Below, piece by piece: positions 26,768 to 34,701 of a DNA stretch of 64,000 nucleotides. Source of the DNA: JBDIAG01 sp047974565 (GTDB lineage Bacteria; Actinomycetota; Actinomycetes; Actinomycetales; CAWJMD01); contig JBKECN010000085.1 of the NCBI GenBank assembly GCA_047974565.1, forward strand, positions 1 to 64,000. Reading direction: 5' to 3'. Positions within the stretch are counted from its first letter, which is position 1. Each line of letters begins with the position of its first letter. The position numbers and the translations under genes were made by a program. The notes beneath the pieces were generated by a model. The model saw nothing but the letters and a program-made list of their open reading frames with translations. It was not told the origin of the DNA and ran no database searches.

Positions 26768-27076
26768 CTACCGATCCTTGGTCGCTAGCGGCGGCTCGAG
26801 GCGGTGACGTCGAGAGTGCAGGACTCGCACGATCAGCAGGTCACTTTCGGTGGTCTTCTGATAGAAGACCCCATAGGGAAACCGCCGCAGTCGGGCTCTG
26901 CGCAGTCCATCGAACCCGTCAACCGGCGGCGCTCCGTTCGGGAACATGACGATCCGCTCGATCGCCGCGTCAACGTCGTCCACGAATCGTGTGCTGAGTT
27001 GTGGGTCAATAGTGGAGTAGTAGTCACACGCCTCTTCGACATCGCGAACGGCGTGCAGCGTGAGGACAACACTCAC
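26768..27076 (-). CDS. ParE/RelE-superfamily toxin
   Basis: 102-aa toxin of a type II module. ParE-like pattern: an N-terminal strand and helix (AVRDVEEACDYYSTIDPQ), VDAAIERIVMFPNGAPPV, then the strands RRFPYGVFYQK and LLIVRVLHSRRHR with the usual C-terminal His-Arg. ParE toxins act on gyrase while RelE types cut mRNA; the sequence alone cannot decide. Its start overlaps the antitoxin stop (ATGA), antitoxin first, as is normal. Confidence 0.88.
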   Translation of the reverse strand: MSVVLTLHAVRDVEEACDYYSTIDPQLSTRFVDDVDAAIERIVMFPNGAPPVDGFDGLRRARLRRFPYGVFYQKTTESDLLIVRVLHSRRHRLEPPLATKDR

Positions 27077-27330
27077 CGGCGATCAGGCATCGTCTTGCGA
27101 ACACCGGCCCACTCGCGCAGCGACTCCGGGTCTGCCTGGGCTGCATCCAGCGCTGCAACCAGAGCCGCGCGTTCGTCGTCGGTCGGTCGGTAGATGTGTT
27201 CACCGAAGTACGTTCGCAAGGCCTCCTGGATGACCTCCGAGCGACTGCGGTGCTCGATGGATCGGGCACGTTCCACCAGCGTGTACAACTCCTCAGGGAG
27301 CGTCACGGCCACCTTTCGCACCGCCATCAT
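27073..27330 (-). CDS. ribbon-helix-helix antitoxin
   Basis: 85-aa antitoxin. An N-terminal RHH DNA-binding domain (VRKVAVTLPEELYTLVERAR, then SRSEVIQEALRTYF) and an acidic/flexible C-terminus that would bind the toxin. Strong TAAGGAGG site before two adjacent ATG codons (27330 and 27327). The palindrome 11 bases upstream is a likely operator. Confidence 0.88.
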   Translation of the reverse strand: MMAVRKVAVTLPEELYTLVERARSIEHRSRSEVIQEALRTYFGEHIYRPTDDERAALVAALDAAQADPESLREWAGVRKTMPDRR

Positions 27331-27340
27331 CGCCTCCTTA

Positions 27341-27357
27341 GTATGACAGGATCATAC
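27341..27357 (-). promoter_or_regulatory. antitoxin operator palindrome
   Basis: GTATGACAGGATCATAC: a 6-bp inverted repeat (GTATGA/TCATAC) around 5 bases, just upstream of the antitoxin ribosome-binding site. It fits autoregulation by the RHH antitoxin. Confidence 0.65.
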
Positions 27358-27394
27358 CATCGGGCCTTGAACTGGCTGGCAACAGCAGCGGCAG

Positions 27395-27405
27395 TGTAGG
27401 TTCTC
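27395..27405 (+). repeat. candidate left terminal inverted repeat
   Basis: TGTAGGTTCTC, 10 of 11 identical to the inverted right end. Weak TnsB-site-like motifs follow at about 27445-27460 (GGGTTCTGAGGTCGTGCC) and 27672-27688 (TTTCCTGCCGGACGACA). Confidence 0.4.
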
Positions 27406-27720
27406 GCGCGATCCATCCATCAGTCGCGCACCGCTGTTACGTGCGGGTTCTGAGGTCGTGCCGGTAACCCGGGCGAGGCATTCCCAGGTGCGGGGTGCAG
27501 CAGTCCCGTTGTCTCATCATCCTTGTCTGCATCTTCGATGGCGCTGCGCAGATCCCCTCGGCGTCCAGGTTCGGAGCGCCGCGAACGCATCGCCACTTCG
27601 CTGCTGGCGTGGTCTCGGGTAGAGTGGATGTCGACCCCCCCTTGCGAGGGTCGGGGAAGTGAGCCTCGGGATTTCCTGCCGGACGACAGGGCCCGGGGCT
27701 CGCGCTATTGCTGGGGCCGG

Positions 27721-28296
27721 TCAGATATTAATCAGGGTGAGTCGAGGCTGGAGGGCTGCCCGGTGGCCCGGGTCGCCGGTCCGGGCACTGGTGACGGCGC
27801 CGCAGACAGCGTCGGGGATCCAGAGCATGGGTTCTAGGCGGCCGACGACGTGGGTGAGCCGGATCGCGGTGGATAAGTAGCGCTGGCCGCGAAGTGCGTT
27901 GAGCATCTGGATGTCTCGCCGGTCGTCTGCCGGGCCGCGGGACTCGAGCGCGATGTCGGTGACGGCCTTGGCCTCCAGTTCGTAGAGGAGCCGCTCAAGG
28001 CACTTTCGTCGGCGCCGCTCGGGTCGGTCGTCGACGCGGCCGGCGCGTACCACGACAAGATGCTCGAGTTTGTACCCGGCTATGGCTTGGGCGATGGTCG
28101 AGCGGCGCTTGGTGTTCTCATCTCGCCAGTGCAGTTTGACCTGTCCCGGCATGCGCAGGCGGCTGATCTGCTCCCGGATCACCGGCTCATCCTCAGAGCA
28201 GCCGATGGCGGCCGCCAGCACATAGGTGCCGGGATCCTGGGCCCGGTCTGATCCGGACTCGTCGACCCAGGCGCGCAGAGTGGGTTCGGCGGTCAT
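27721..28296 (-). CDS. DUF3800-like protein
   Basis: 191 aa. The N-terminal RAWVDESGSD (DESG signature) followed by a hydrophobic strand TYVLAAAIG, a Lys/Arg-rich middle, and LWIPDAVCGAV near the C-terminus are typical of DUF3800, thought to have an RNase-H-like fold. Function unknown; such genes are common on mobile DNA. The ATG overlaps the preceding gene's stop (ATGA), so the two are coupled. A much longer open frame upstream is only the shadow of the neighbour. Confidence 0.68.
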   Translation of the reverse strand: MTAEPTLRAWVDESGSDRAQDPGTYVLAAAIGCSEDEPVIREQISRLRMPGQVKLHWRDENTKRRSTIAQAIAGYKLEHLVVVRAGRVDDRPERRRRKCLERLLYELEAKAVTDIALESRGPADDRRDIQMLNALRGQRYLSTAIRLTHVVGRLEPMLWIPDAVCGAVTSARTGDPGHRAALQPRLTLINI

Positions 28297-29123
28297 CGGC
28301 GGGTCTTTGCGTGCCTGGCCGCGTCCTTGTCGACCGAGGCAGCATCGAACGGGGCCCGGACGGTGTAGACGTTCCTGGAGGAGACCCCGCTGGGGCTGAG
28401 GGGATCGGTGTAGCTCTCTTTGCCGATGTGGACCAGCCCTTGCGCCTCGAGCTCGCGCAGGCCCCGTTCGGCGGTGTCGGGCGACCAGCCGTACCAGCTG
28501 GGCATGTGTTCGGTGGGAAGAGTGAAGCCTGGCTTCTCGTGCAGGGCAACCATGAGCATGGCGATCGCCGGCAGCGTCAGGGTCTGTGCCCAGCCGTCGG
28601 TCCAGAACTGGTGGTTGAGACGGATGAACCGGTCGGCTTGCGTCGCTCCCGTTGGTCGGGTGTAGGGCTGGCCGGTCCCGTCGGCGCTGAGCAAGGTGAC
28701 GGTGACCTTGCGTTCCCGGCCGGTGCGGCGGCGCTCGATCAGGTGCCTCTCGACGAGCCGGGAGAGGATCTTGGTGGCCGCCGAGGTCGCGGAAGTGCCG
28801 GCGGCGGTCGCCACGGTGTCTAGCACGCGGGCCCAGACCTTCAGGTGCAGGGTGCTGCTCCAACCGTCGTCGTGATCCCCGCTGCTGATGATGGTGTGCA
28901 GCATCAGTAGGGCGAGCAGTCCCCGCTTGTCGCCGCGGCGCACGAAGTCGGCCAGTGGAGCGCGTCGATCTGGCTTGGCCTTGGGATCGGGGTTCTGGAT
29001 GAAGGCCTTGGGGATGGGCGCGAACGAGCGCCCGGAGCGTTCGATGAGGTACGCCCGGGTGGCTGCGGCAGTGGCCGGAGGTGCTGGGCTGCCGCGGTCG
29101 GAGTCGCTTTGCTGCTGGGTCAT
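28293..29123 (-). CDS. double winged-helix protein
   Basis: 276-aa protein, probably DNA-binding, with two winged-helix-like regions. The first (about 75-140) reads KVWARVLDTVATAAGTSATS then ILSRLVERHLIERRRTG; the second (about 175-240) reads MLMVALHEKPGF, WYGWSPDTAERGLRELEAQG. It resembles plasmid/mobile-element replication or transcription regulators but no specific family is certain. The start at 29123 is preceded by CTGGAG. It is coupled to the DUF3800 gene downstream and separated by 266 bp from the transposition operon. Confidence 0.62.
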   Translation of the reverse strand: MTQQQSDSDRGSPAPPATAAATRAYLIERSGRSFAPIPKAFIQNPDPKAKPDRRAPLADFVRRGDKRGLLALLMLHTIISSGDHDDGWSSTLHLKVWARVLDTVATAAGTSATSAATKILSRLVERHLIERRRTGRERKVTVTLLSADGTGQPYTRPTGATQADRFIRLNHQFWTDGWAQTLTLPAIAMLMVALHEKPGFTLPTEHMPSWYGWSPDTAERGLRELEAQGLVHIGKESYTDPLSPSGVSSRNVYTVRAPFDAASVDKDAARHAKTRR

Positions 29124-29297
29124 GCTCCAGTGATAGCGCCCTCCTAGCCGCCAGATCAAGTCATTTCACTCGGCTTCAACTACCGCGTGAGCGGGTGCCT
29201 GTAACGACCCGTGACATCGATGCCAGCACTGCCAGCACCAGTGGGAGACCAAGTGTCAAGACTAGGGTCACCTGCCGATGGGCCAGCCGACCTGGGG

Positions 29298-29339
29298 TTC
29301 TCAGGTTCGTGCCAGCGATGGATTCTCATCGACTTGTCA
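29298..29339. repeat. transposon-end-like motifs between the two operons
   Basis: TTCTCAGGTTCGTGCCA (29298) and TTCTCATCGACTTGTCA (29323) resemble the right-end consensus TTTCTCAAC-N3-GTGACA. No TGT terminus or target duplication is found here. Could be an internal transposase site, an older end, or chance. Confidence 0.3.
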
Positions 29340-29389
29340 GTTGGCTAGGCCGTACCTAAGAGCTGTTGGGGCGGCGGGGCGGATTGCTC

Positions 29390-30019
29390 TCATCCACTGC
29401 CCAGTGCTCTTACCATTTGTTCCGCGTCGTGGATGACGGCGTTCATGAGTGTTGTCACTGCTGCGACAACGGGCGCCGAACCGCCCTGCTTGACGCATTC
29501 GATCACCCAGTCCCGGAATCGCTCTGTAGCTCCTGTGCGCGCCTCTGGATCCTGGACCTCACTCGTGGCTTCCTGTAGTCGCTGCGCAGCTTCTTCGGGA
29601 GAAGTGATGAGTCCAAGGGAGGTGAGCATCTCGAGGAGCCCTTCCATGCTTTGCACCACTTGGTCTGCTGTTTGGTCCACCGTCATGTTCTGCGTGGTGC
29701 GGTCACCCGTGGCAACCTGCATGTTGGTTGCATTGAAATGATAGTTGCGTGTTGCTGCCTCGCTGGATTTGCGGCGCTCGTACTCGCTGAGGGTTATGGT
29801 GTCCGCCTCGGTATGGTCGAAAGTTCCTCCGAAAGGGCTCTGCATGACAGTCACCTTGGTGACCACCAGTACTTGTGTCTTTCCGTTGGGCAAGGTGCGC
29901 GTGAGGTGGTCCCCACCTTCGACGTCTGCGTCGACCGGGAGCAGCGCCTTGCCGTCATAGACCACTGCCTTGACGGTGTGGCCTCGAGCAACGTGGAGCT
30001 CGACGTTGAAGTTCATCAT
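29390..30019 (-). CDS. hypothetical protein, last gene of the transposition operon
   Basis: 209 aa, unrecognised. The N-terminal half is beta-rich (VELHVARGHTVKAVVYDG, KTQVLVVTKVTVMQSPFGG). It is followed by a short Asn/Thr/Gln-rich motif (FNATNMQVATGDRTTQNMTV, about residues 94-113) and then a helical C-terminus (VVQSMEGLLEMLTSLGL, FRDWVIECVKQGG). It starts at an ATG overlapping the stop of the 66-aa gene. Base composition looks lower in GC than the surroundings. Position at the end of an unbroken string of overlapping genes suggests a role linked to transposition or its cargo. Confidence 0.62.
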   Translation of the reverse strand: MMNFNVELHVARGHTVKAVVYDGKALLPVDADVEGGDHLTRTLPNGKTQVLVVTKVTVMQSPFGGTFDHTEADTITLSEYERRKSSEAATRNYHFNATNMQVATGDRTTQNMTVDQTADQVVQSMEGLLEMLTSLGLITSPEEAAQRLQEATSEVQDPEARTGATERFRDWVIECVKQGGSAPVVAAVTTLMNAVIHDAEQMVRALGSG

Positions 30020-30216
30020 CTTCCCAGCCTCATATCGTACCTGATGTGGGCGTAGTCATCATGACGTGTGATCCGGGACGAGTCGCGGATTATCGATGTC
30101 ACCTGGAGACGGTAGTTCCCGTCCTCGTGGACGTGCAGTGTTCCTTTGCTGTGGCGGCCATCAGGGGCGGCTTGAAAGACCCCGGTCACGGTGGCCATTT
30201 CTTGTTTGTGGGCCAT
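30016..30216 (-). CDS. small hypothetical protein in the transposition operon
   Basis: 66 aa, probably beta-rich (ATVTGVFQAAPDG, KGTLHVHEDGNYRLQV), followed by a basic, Asp/His-containing tail. No recognised domain. It begins 3 bases after the stop of the winged-helix gene and overlaps the next gene (ATGA). Such tight spacing on both sides is the best evidence that it is real. Confidence 0.55.
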   Translation of the reverse strand: MAHKQEMATVTGVFQAAPDGRHSKGTLHVHEDGNYRLQVTSIIRDSSRITRHDDYAHIRYDMRLGR

Positions 30217-30219
30217 CCC

Positions 30220-31188
30220 TCAACTCCCCGTCATGGATCGCAGCGTTTCCAGCAATTGGGGAAGGTTGGTGTAGAGGATATTGCCGGCAACACCTGCGGC
30301 GGCCGCGCCTGCGAACGTTTGTAAGGTGCGGGCTGCTGTGCGCAGGCGTGCTGGTCGGGGCGCAGGATCACGAGCTTCGTCCTCGATGAGGTCGAGGGCA
30401 TCTGTTATGGCCTCTCGCACTTCTGTTGTGATTGTGGGGTCGGACTCCAGGGCCTGTCGGACGGGAGTGGTGAATGTCAGGAGCATCTCGCCGACCGTTG
30501 TGGAGTTGGTGATGCTCTGGTGGGCTCCGGCGGAGCTGATGGCTAGGTTGCCGCTGTTGGTGATGTTCCCGTAAGTCGTGGTCGACACCTGTGGGGGTTG
30601 GCCACGGTGGTGGTCGTCATGCCACTCCTCGATGCGGCCGCCGGACTCTTCGGCGCATCGTTTCCCGAGGCGGGTGACCGCCCAGCCCTGCGCGTCGTAG
30701 TCCCCATCGCGTTCTACGAGTTTGAGTTCTGCGAGACCGGTGAGCGCGTCTCGAATCTCTTGGAATGTCCAGGGCTGCCCGTCGAGCGCATTGTCGGCCA
30801 GTTTGGGGATTTCTGCTTCACGGATAAGGCCCGGCTCGTCGAAGAGCCCGCGCTGGTCGGCGCGCTCGTAGAGCGTCGCGAGCACAGCTGCGAGGCAGGT
30901 TCGTCGCCGGAGCCCCGAGAAGGCATGATCTAGGCGATCTGCGATTGCTGGCTCATCTGGGATGACGACCGTGGTGCCACCCAAGTTCGGAAAGAGTTCG
31001 ACGACGCCGAAGTGATCAAGTCGTTGAACGACGCGAGTTACGACGCTGATGGACAGGCCGAGGGCCTCGGCCAATCGGGCGGAGTCGAACGAGGAGGGAG
31101 CAGACGGTGCTCTTCGAGGACGGTCAGTATGGATGAGCTTGAGCATGCGGTATTCAGCGATTTGGTCAGCCAGGGTGGGGCTGTTCAT
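30220..31188 (-). CDS. winged-helix protein coupled to tniQ
   Basis: 322 aa. An N-terminal winged helix-turn-helix (about residues 38-75: SARLAEALGLSISVVTRVVQ, RLDHFGVVELFPN), a second small helical region (FQEIRDALTGLAELKLVERD) resembling another winged helix, then an Asn/Ser-rich motif (TYGNITNSGNLAISSAGAHQ) and a helical C-terminus ending in a glycine/alanine hydrophobic stretch. The ATG at 31188 overlaps the tniQ stop (ATGA). Possible operon regulator or DNA-binding partner of the transposition proteins; this is inference. Confidence 0.65.
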   Translation of the reverse strand: MNSPTLADQIAEYRMLKLIHTDRPRRAPSAPSSFDSARLAEALGLSISVVTRVVQRLDHFGVVELFPNLGGTTVVIPDEPAIADRLDHAFSGLRRRTCLAAVLATLYERADQRGLFDEPGLIREAEIPKLADNALDGQPWTFQEIRDALTGLAELKLVERDGDYDAQGWAVTRLGKRCAEESGGRIEEWHDDHHRGQPPQVSTTTYGNITNSGNLAISSAGAHQSITNSTTVGEMLLTFTTPVRQALESDPTITTEVREAITDALDLIEDEARDPAPRPARLRTAARTLQTFAGAAAAGVAGNILYTNLPQLLETLRSMTGS

Positions 31189-33668
31189 CGGGCTCCTTGT
31201 TTGTGCCTGAGGGCGAAGTTGATGCCGCCCCAGACTCCGTGTGTTTCGTGGTTGGTTTCGGCGTAGTCTCGGCAGGCTTGTCGGTATGGGCAGGGGGTTG
31301 CGCGGCCGACCAAGATGGAGCCGTTGCAGTGCCGCGCGGCGTTGTCGGCATCCCTCTTGCTGATGAACAACTCGTAGTGCTCGGTGCACGGCAGCTTCGG
31401 TGCCTCGAAGAAGATGCGTGGGACTGGCCAGGTCCAGGTGGGCGGTGCCGAGGTAGGGGGTGTTGCCTTGTGTTGCTGCAGAGAACGTCGCTGCTTGTGC
31501 GACCGGGCCGGTGGCCTCTTCGTCGGCGGCGCTGACTGTTCAGCCGGTGCGGGAACTGTGGGCGGGGTGTAGGAGGGGTCGCAGCGCTGAAGCCGGCGGG
31601 TGACGAAGGTGGGCGGCTGGTAGTGCCGCGGGTGGTCGTGGGCCAGGGGCAGATAGAGCAGCGCCATCGTGGTCGTGTGTTGTTCGGCCAAGACCGGGGC
31701 GCCCGCGACGGGGATGGCGCGGATGACGTCGGGCATCCAGGGGTACGGCTTGTTCGACGTGATGTCGGTTCGGTCGTGGGCATCGAGCAGTGCGCGTAGC
31801 AGGATGTGCCCGTCCCGATCGGCGACGTACAGCGGGTGCGGTTCCGGGGCGTCGGGGCCCGTGCTTTCGGGCGCATGCACCGCGCGGGCGGGGTGCCAGG
31901 TGAGTGGTCCGGTGACGGGGAGGGTTCGGGCTGCGGTGATGTAGGCGTGGGCCGGGGCGAAGAGTCTCTGGTTGTCGTGGTCGGCGTTGTGGGCGGCTTG
32001 ACGATAGGCGGCGTGTTCTGGGCTGGCTGAGGTCAGGGTCAGGGGTTGCGGTGCGAACTGGATGTGGCCACCGGTGAACAATTCCCAAAAGCGTCGGAGG
32101 AGGACGGGTCCCGGTGTGATGGTGGGGTATCGGCGAGCTGCCGCGGTAAGCGCGTCGCTGAGCAGGGTGGTGTCCTCGCCGAGGATCCGTCGGGTGCGGT
32201 AGTCGACCGGCGGCGGGTCGCGTTGCAGGCGTGTGACGAGGTGATCCAGGAGCCGGTGGAGGCGGGGCCACTGCGGGTGAGCCCAGAGGGTCTTCAGCCG
32301 GGTGGGTAGGTCGGTGGGCAGGCCGAGGTCGAGGCAGAGCAGCCGCCACGGTTTGAGGCTGCCGATCTTGGCCATGACCAGCGCGAGCAGCGCTTGGGTG
32401 GTGGGGTTGTCCAGGTCGAGGCTGGGCATGTCGGCTCGCAGTGAGCCGGGGATGGTGCCTGGCCCGGGATGGGCGGGGATCCAGGTCGTGCTGGTATCGA
32501 TGCGTGGTGAGCCGGGCAGGCAGAGGTATTCGGCCTGGGCGGGCGAGACGGGGCCGGTGGGAAAGCTGGGGACCGGACGGGCGGTGCGTAGCGCGAGCTG
32601 GTGGGCGGTGGTGATCGTGCGGCGGTGCCGACGGATCTGGATGGCCGCCAGGAGGGGGTTGTGCGCCCGGATTCGGATCGCGGACGGGGGCGCGAACGGG
32701 GCGTGCCGGTCGGTCGTTGGGAGAAGTCCGTGCTCATCCAACACTGCGGCCGCTGCTGCCAGGGTGGGTGCGGTGAGGACCTGCGCGGCGATGGCCAGGG
32801 CGGCGGCGACCTCGGGGGCCGGCGCCTTGGTGGTCTGCAGCCGGTAGTGGCTGGGGCAGAGCGTGGTCTCGAGGTGGGTGTCGATGAGTGCGGCCATGGC
32901 GTGAAAGCCGATCTGGTGAGTGACCTCGAGGCCGGCGAGTTCGCGGCGGCGGTGCGGGGAGGAGGCGAGGTCGTGCAGGAGGCGTTGCCCGGTCAGGGCG
33001 GCGGGTTCGACACGGAGCGTGGCGGTGGTGCGTAGGTCATGACCGCACCAGGGGTGCACCGTGCGGCCGTCGCTGTCGGGTGATGGTTGGCGTGAGGGGC
33101 AGGTCCAGATCGGGCCGGTGCCGGTCAGCCAGACCGGGGACGCGAACGGCCGTCGCCCGCAGCCGGGACAGGTCGTGGCCAGTGCGACACCGTGGCGTAG
33201 GCAGACGACGGCCAGGGCGGCCTCCCATGAGGAGGACCAGTAAGAGTCGGGCCCGGTCAAGCAGTGCGGGCAGTAGCGCGAGCCCACCGGCGGGGTGATC
33301 GTCAAGCCGTGGAAGGTGTCGGCGTAGCGGCGGGTGGCGTCGTGAACCGGGTCCGGGCGGCCGAGGTGTTGCCGGTCTTGGCTGGACAAGCCGAGGCGGT
33401 GGGCATGGCTGGGGTAGTTCAGCAGCCGGGCGCGGGCTGTGCGGGTGGACGCGATCCGGCGTCGGCTGCCAGCGAACCGTAGGAGTTCGGCGGGCGGGCT
33501 CTGGTAGCGGTGACCGGCGCGGCGGAGCCAGGAGGCTGCGGATTCGCCCTTGTGGGTCGGGATCCGCAGGGGAGCGGTGTCGAGGTCGTAGGCACCGGGA
33601 ACGGACCGCAGCCGGGCCCGCGCGGGGGCGGGTGTGCCCGTTCTAGAGGCTGCCGGTGTGGGCTGCAT
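31185..33668 (-). CDS. tniQ: TniQ/TnsD-family target selector with WhiB-like C-terminal tail
   Basis: 827 aa, much longer than most TniQ proteins. The N-terminal TniQ domain has GESAASWLRRAGHRY near residue 45 and zinc ligands CPHC (133-136), CLRH (156-159) and CPGC (167-170). A long helical middle section follows. A Pro/Lys-rich linker leads to the last 70 residues, which look like a WhiB-type iron-sulfur domain: PCTEHYELFI (Cys 761), HCN (781), PCPYRQAC (793, 799) and HGVWGG (810-815). The classical C-x2-C is absent; its first Cys position is Ala. TniQ proteins choose the insertion site and recruit TniB. The start is placed at ATG 33668, overlapping tniB by 26 bases. Confidence 0.82.
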   Translation of the reverse strand: MQPTPAASRTGTPAPARARLRSVPGAYDLDTAPLRIPTHKGESAASWLRRAGHRYQSPPAELLRFAGSRRRIASTRTARARLLNYPSHAHRLGLSSQDRQHLGRPDPVHDATRRYADTFHGLTITPPVGSRYCPHCLTGPDSYWSSSWEAALAVVCLRHGVALATTCPGCGRRPFASPVWLTGTGPIWTCPSRQPSPDSDGRTVHPWCGHDLRTTATLRVEPAALTGQRLLHDLASSPHRRRELAGLEVTHQIGFHAMAALIDTHLETTLCPSHYRLQTTKAPAPEVAAALAIAAQVLTAPTLAAAAAVLDEHGLLPTTDRHAPFAPPSAIRIRAHNPLLAAIQIRRHRRTITTAHQLALRTARPVPSFPTGPVSPAQAEYLCLPGSPRIDTSTTWIPAHPGPGTIPGSLRADMPSLDLDNPTTQALLALVMAKIGSLKPWRLLCLDLGLPTDLPTRLKTLWAHPQWPRLHRLLDHLVTRLQRDPPPVDYRTRRILGEDTTLLSDALTAAARRYPTITPGPVLLRRFWELFTGGHIQFAPQPLTLTSASPEHAAYRQAAHNADHDNQRLFAPAHAYITAARTLPVTGPLTWHPARAVHAPESTGPDAPEPHPLYVADRDGHILLRALLDAHDRTDITSNKPYPWMPDVIRAIPVAGAPVLAEQHTTTMALLYLPLAHDHPRHYQPPTFVTRRLQRCDPSYTPPTVPAPAEQSAPPTKRPPARSHKQRRSLQQHKATPPTSAPPTWTWPVPRIFFEAPKLPCTEHYELFISKRDADNAARHCNGSILVGRATPCPYRQACRDYAETNHETHGVWGGINFALRHKQGAR

Positions 33669-34701
33669 TGTCGATGCTCGCTGTCTGCAGTAGATCGCCG
33701 GTGATGGTCTCAATCCCGGTGCTGATCGCCAGGTAGCAGGTTTCGGTCGAGGAGATTGGTGAGCGAGGCGATATGGCCTTGAGTGGGGTGAACAGCAGTC
33801 GCACGTGCTGGGTGAGCATCCCGGGCTCGCCGTGCCGGAGTTTCAGGTGGCCTTCCAGGGCGGTGATCAGGTCGACCCAGGCGCGGAAGCCGGCGTCGCT
33901 GGAGATGTGGAAGGGCGCGACTTCGCAACGGGTGGCCCGGCGGGAGATCTGAGCGTAGGCGGCGTCCCGGCCGTGCCGACCCTCGTCGAAGAGTCGCTTC
34001 TCCCGGAGTTGGACGCCGACGAACATGAAGGTGGCGGCCATCTCATTGGCCAGGCCTTTGAGGTGGTTCGACACGTCCATGCCGTTGCGGTGCCGAAAGT
34101 CGACGAAGTGCAGGTCATCGATGACGACCAGCTGGGTGTGACAGGAGTTGACGCAGTCCACGGCCACCGTGCCCAGCTGGCTGGAGGTCGTGCGCTGGGC
34201 CGCGGGATGCGCGTAGAACCGCAGGATGGCCTGGTTGAGACCCTTCAACGTCACCCCACCGGATAGGGAGATGAACGCCACCGGTAGCCGCTGGTGCCCT
34301 TCCTCGGTGAGTGGGCCATACCGGCGGTGCACGCGTCGATGCAGGTCACTGGCGTAGCGGGTGGCGATCGTGGTCTTGCCCAGGCCGGGCGCGGCATCGA
34401 TGACGACCGAGCCGCGGAGCCGGTCAGCGTCACGGCGGTTGGAGGCCATCACCTGGTCGATCACCGAGAATGCGGTGGCCACCTGCGTGGTCCGCACGGT
34501 CGGCAGGTTCGCGTTCCAGACCATCCGGGCCTCGTCGTAGTCCTCTCGCTCCGTGGCGGTCAACCGAGCCGCCTCGGTCGGGGTCAGGAGTTCCAGGTTC
34601 GCGCGGGGCGCGCTGTGGGCGAACGCATTCCACTCTTGCTTGGTGGACAGCTGGAACCGGGCGGGCCCGTTGTCCCGTAACCAGGCCGCCCAGGGGTTCA
34701 C
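33643..34701 (-). CDS. tniB: TniB/TnsC-like AAA ATPase
   Basis: 352-aa transposition regulator. Walker A DAAPGLGKTT at about 102-111 and Walker B LVVIDDLHF at 191-199, the pattern of TnsC/TniB ATPases that link the target selector to the transposase. GTG start overlapping the tniA stop (GTGA). The C-terminal 40 residues are variable and overlap tniQ. Confidence 0.9.
   Translation of the reverse strand: MNPWAAWLRDNGPARFQLSTKQEWNAFAHSAPRANLELLTPTEAARLTATEREDYDEARMVWNANLPTVRTTQVATAFSVIDQVMASNRRDADRLRGSVVIDAAPGLGKTTIATRYASDLHRRVHRRYGPLTEEGHQRLPVAFISLSGGVTLKGLNQAILRFYAHPAAQRTTSSQLGTVAVDCVNSCHTQLVVIDDLHFVDFRHRNGMDVSNHLKGLANEMAATFMFVGVQLREKRLFDEGRHGRDAAYAQISRRATRCEVAPFHISSDAGFRAWVDLITALEGHLKLRHGEPGMLTQHVRLLFTPLKAISPRSPISSTETCYLAISTGIETITGDLLQTASIDNAAHTGSL

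Noticed and set aside
28297..28863. N-terminal extension of the DUF3800 protein
   Set aside because: The frame is open but antagonistic to the same-strand winged-helix gene in another frame; the ATGA junction at 28293-28296 gives the start.
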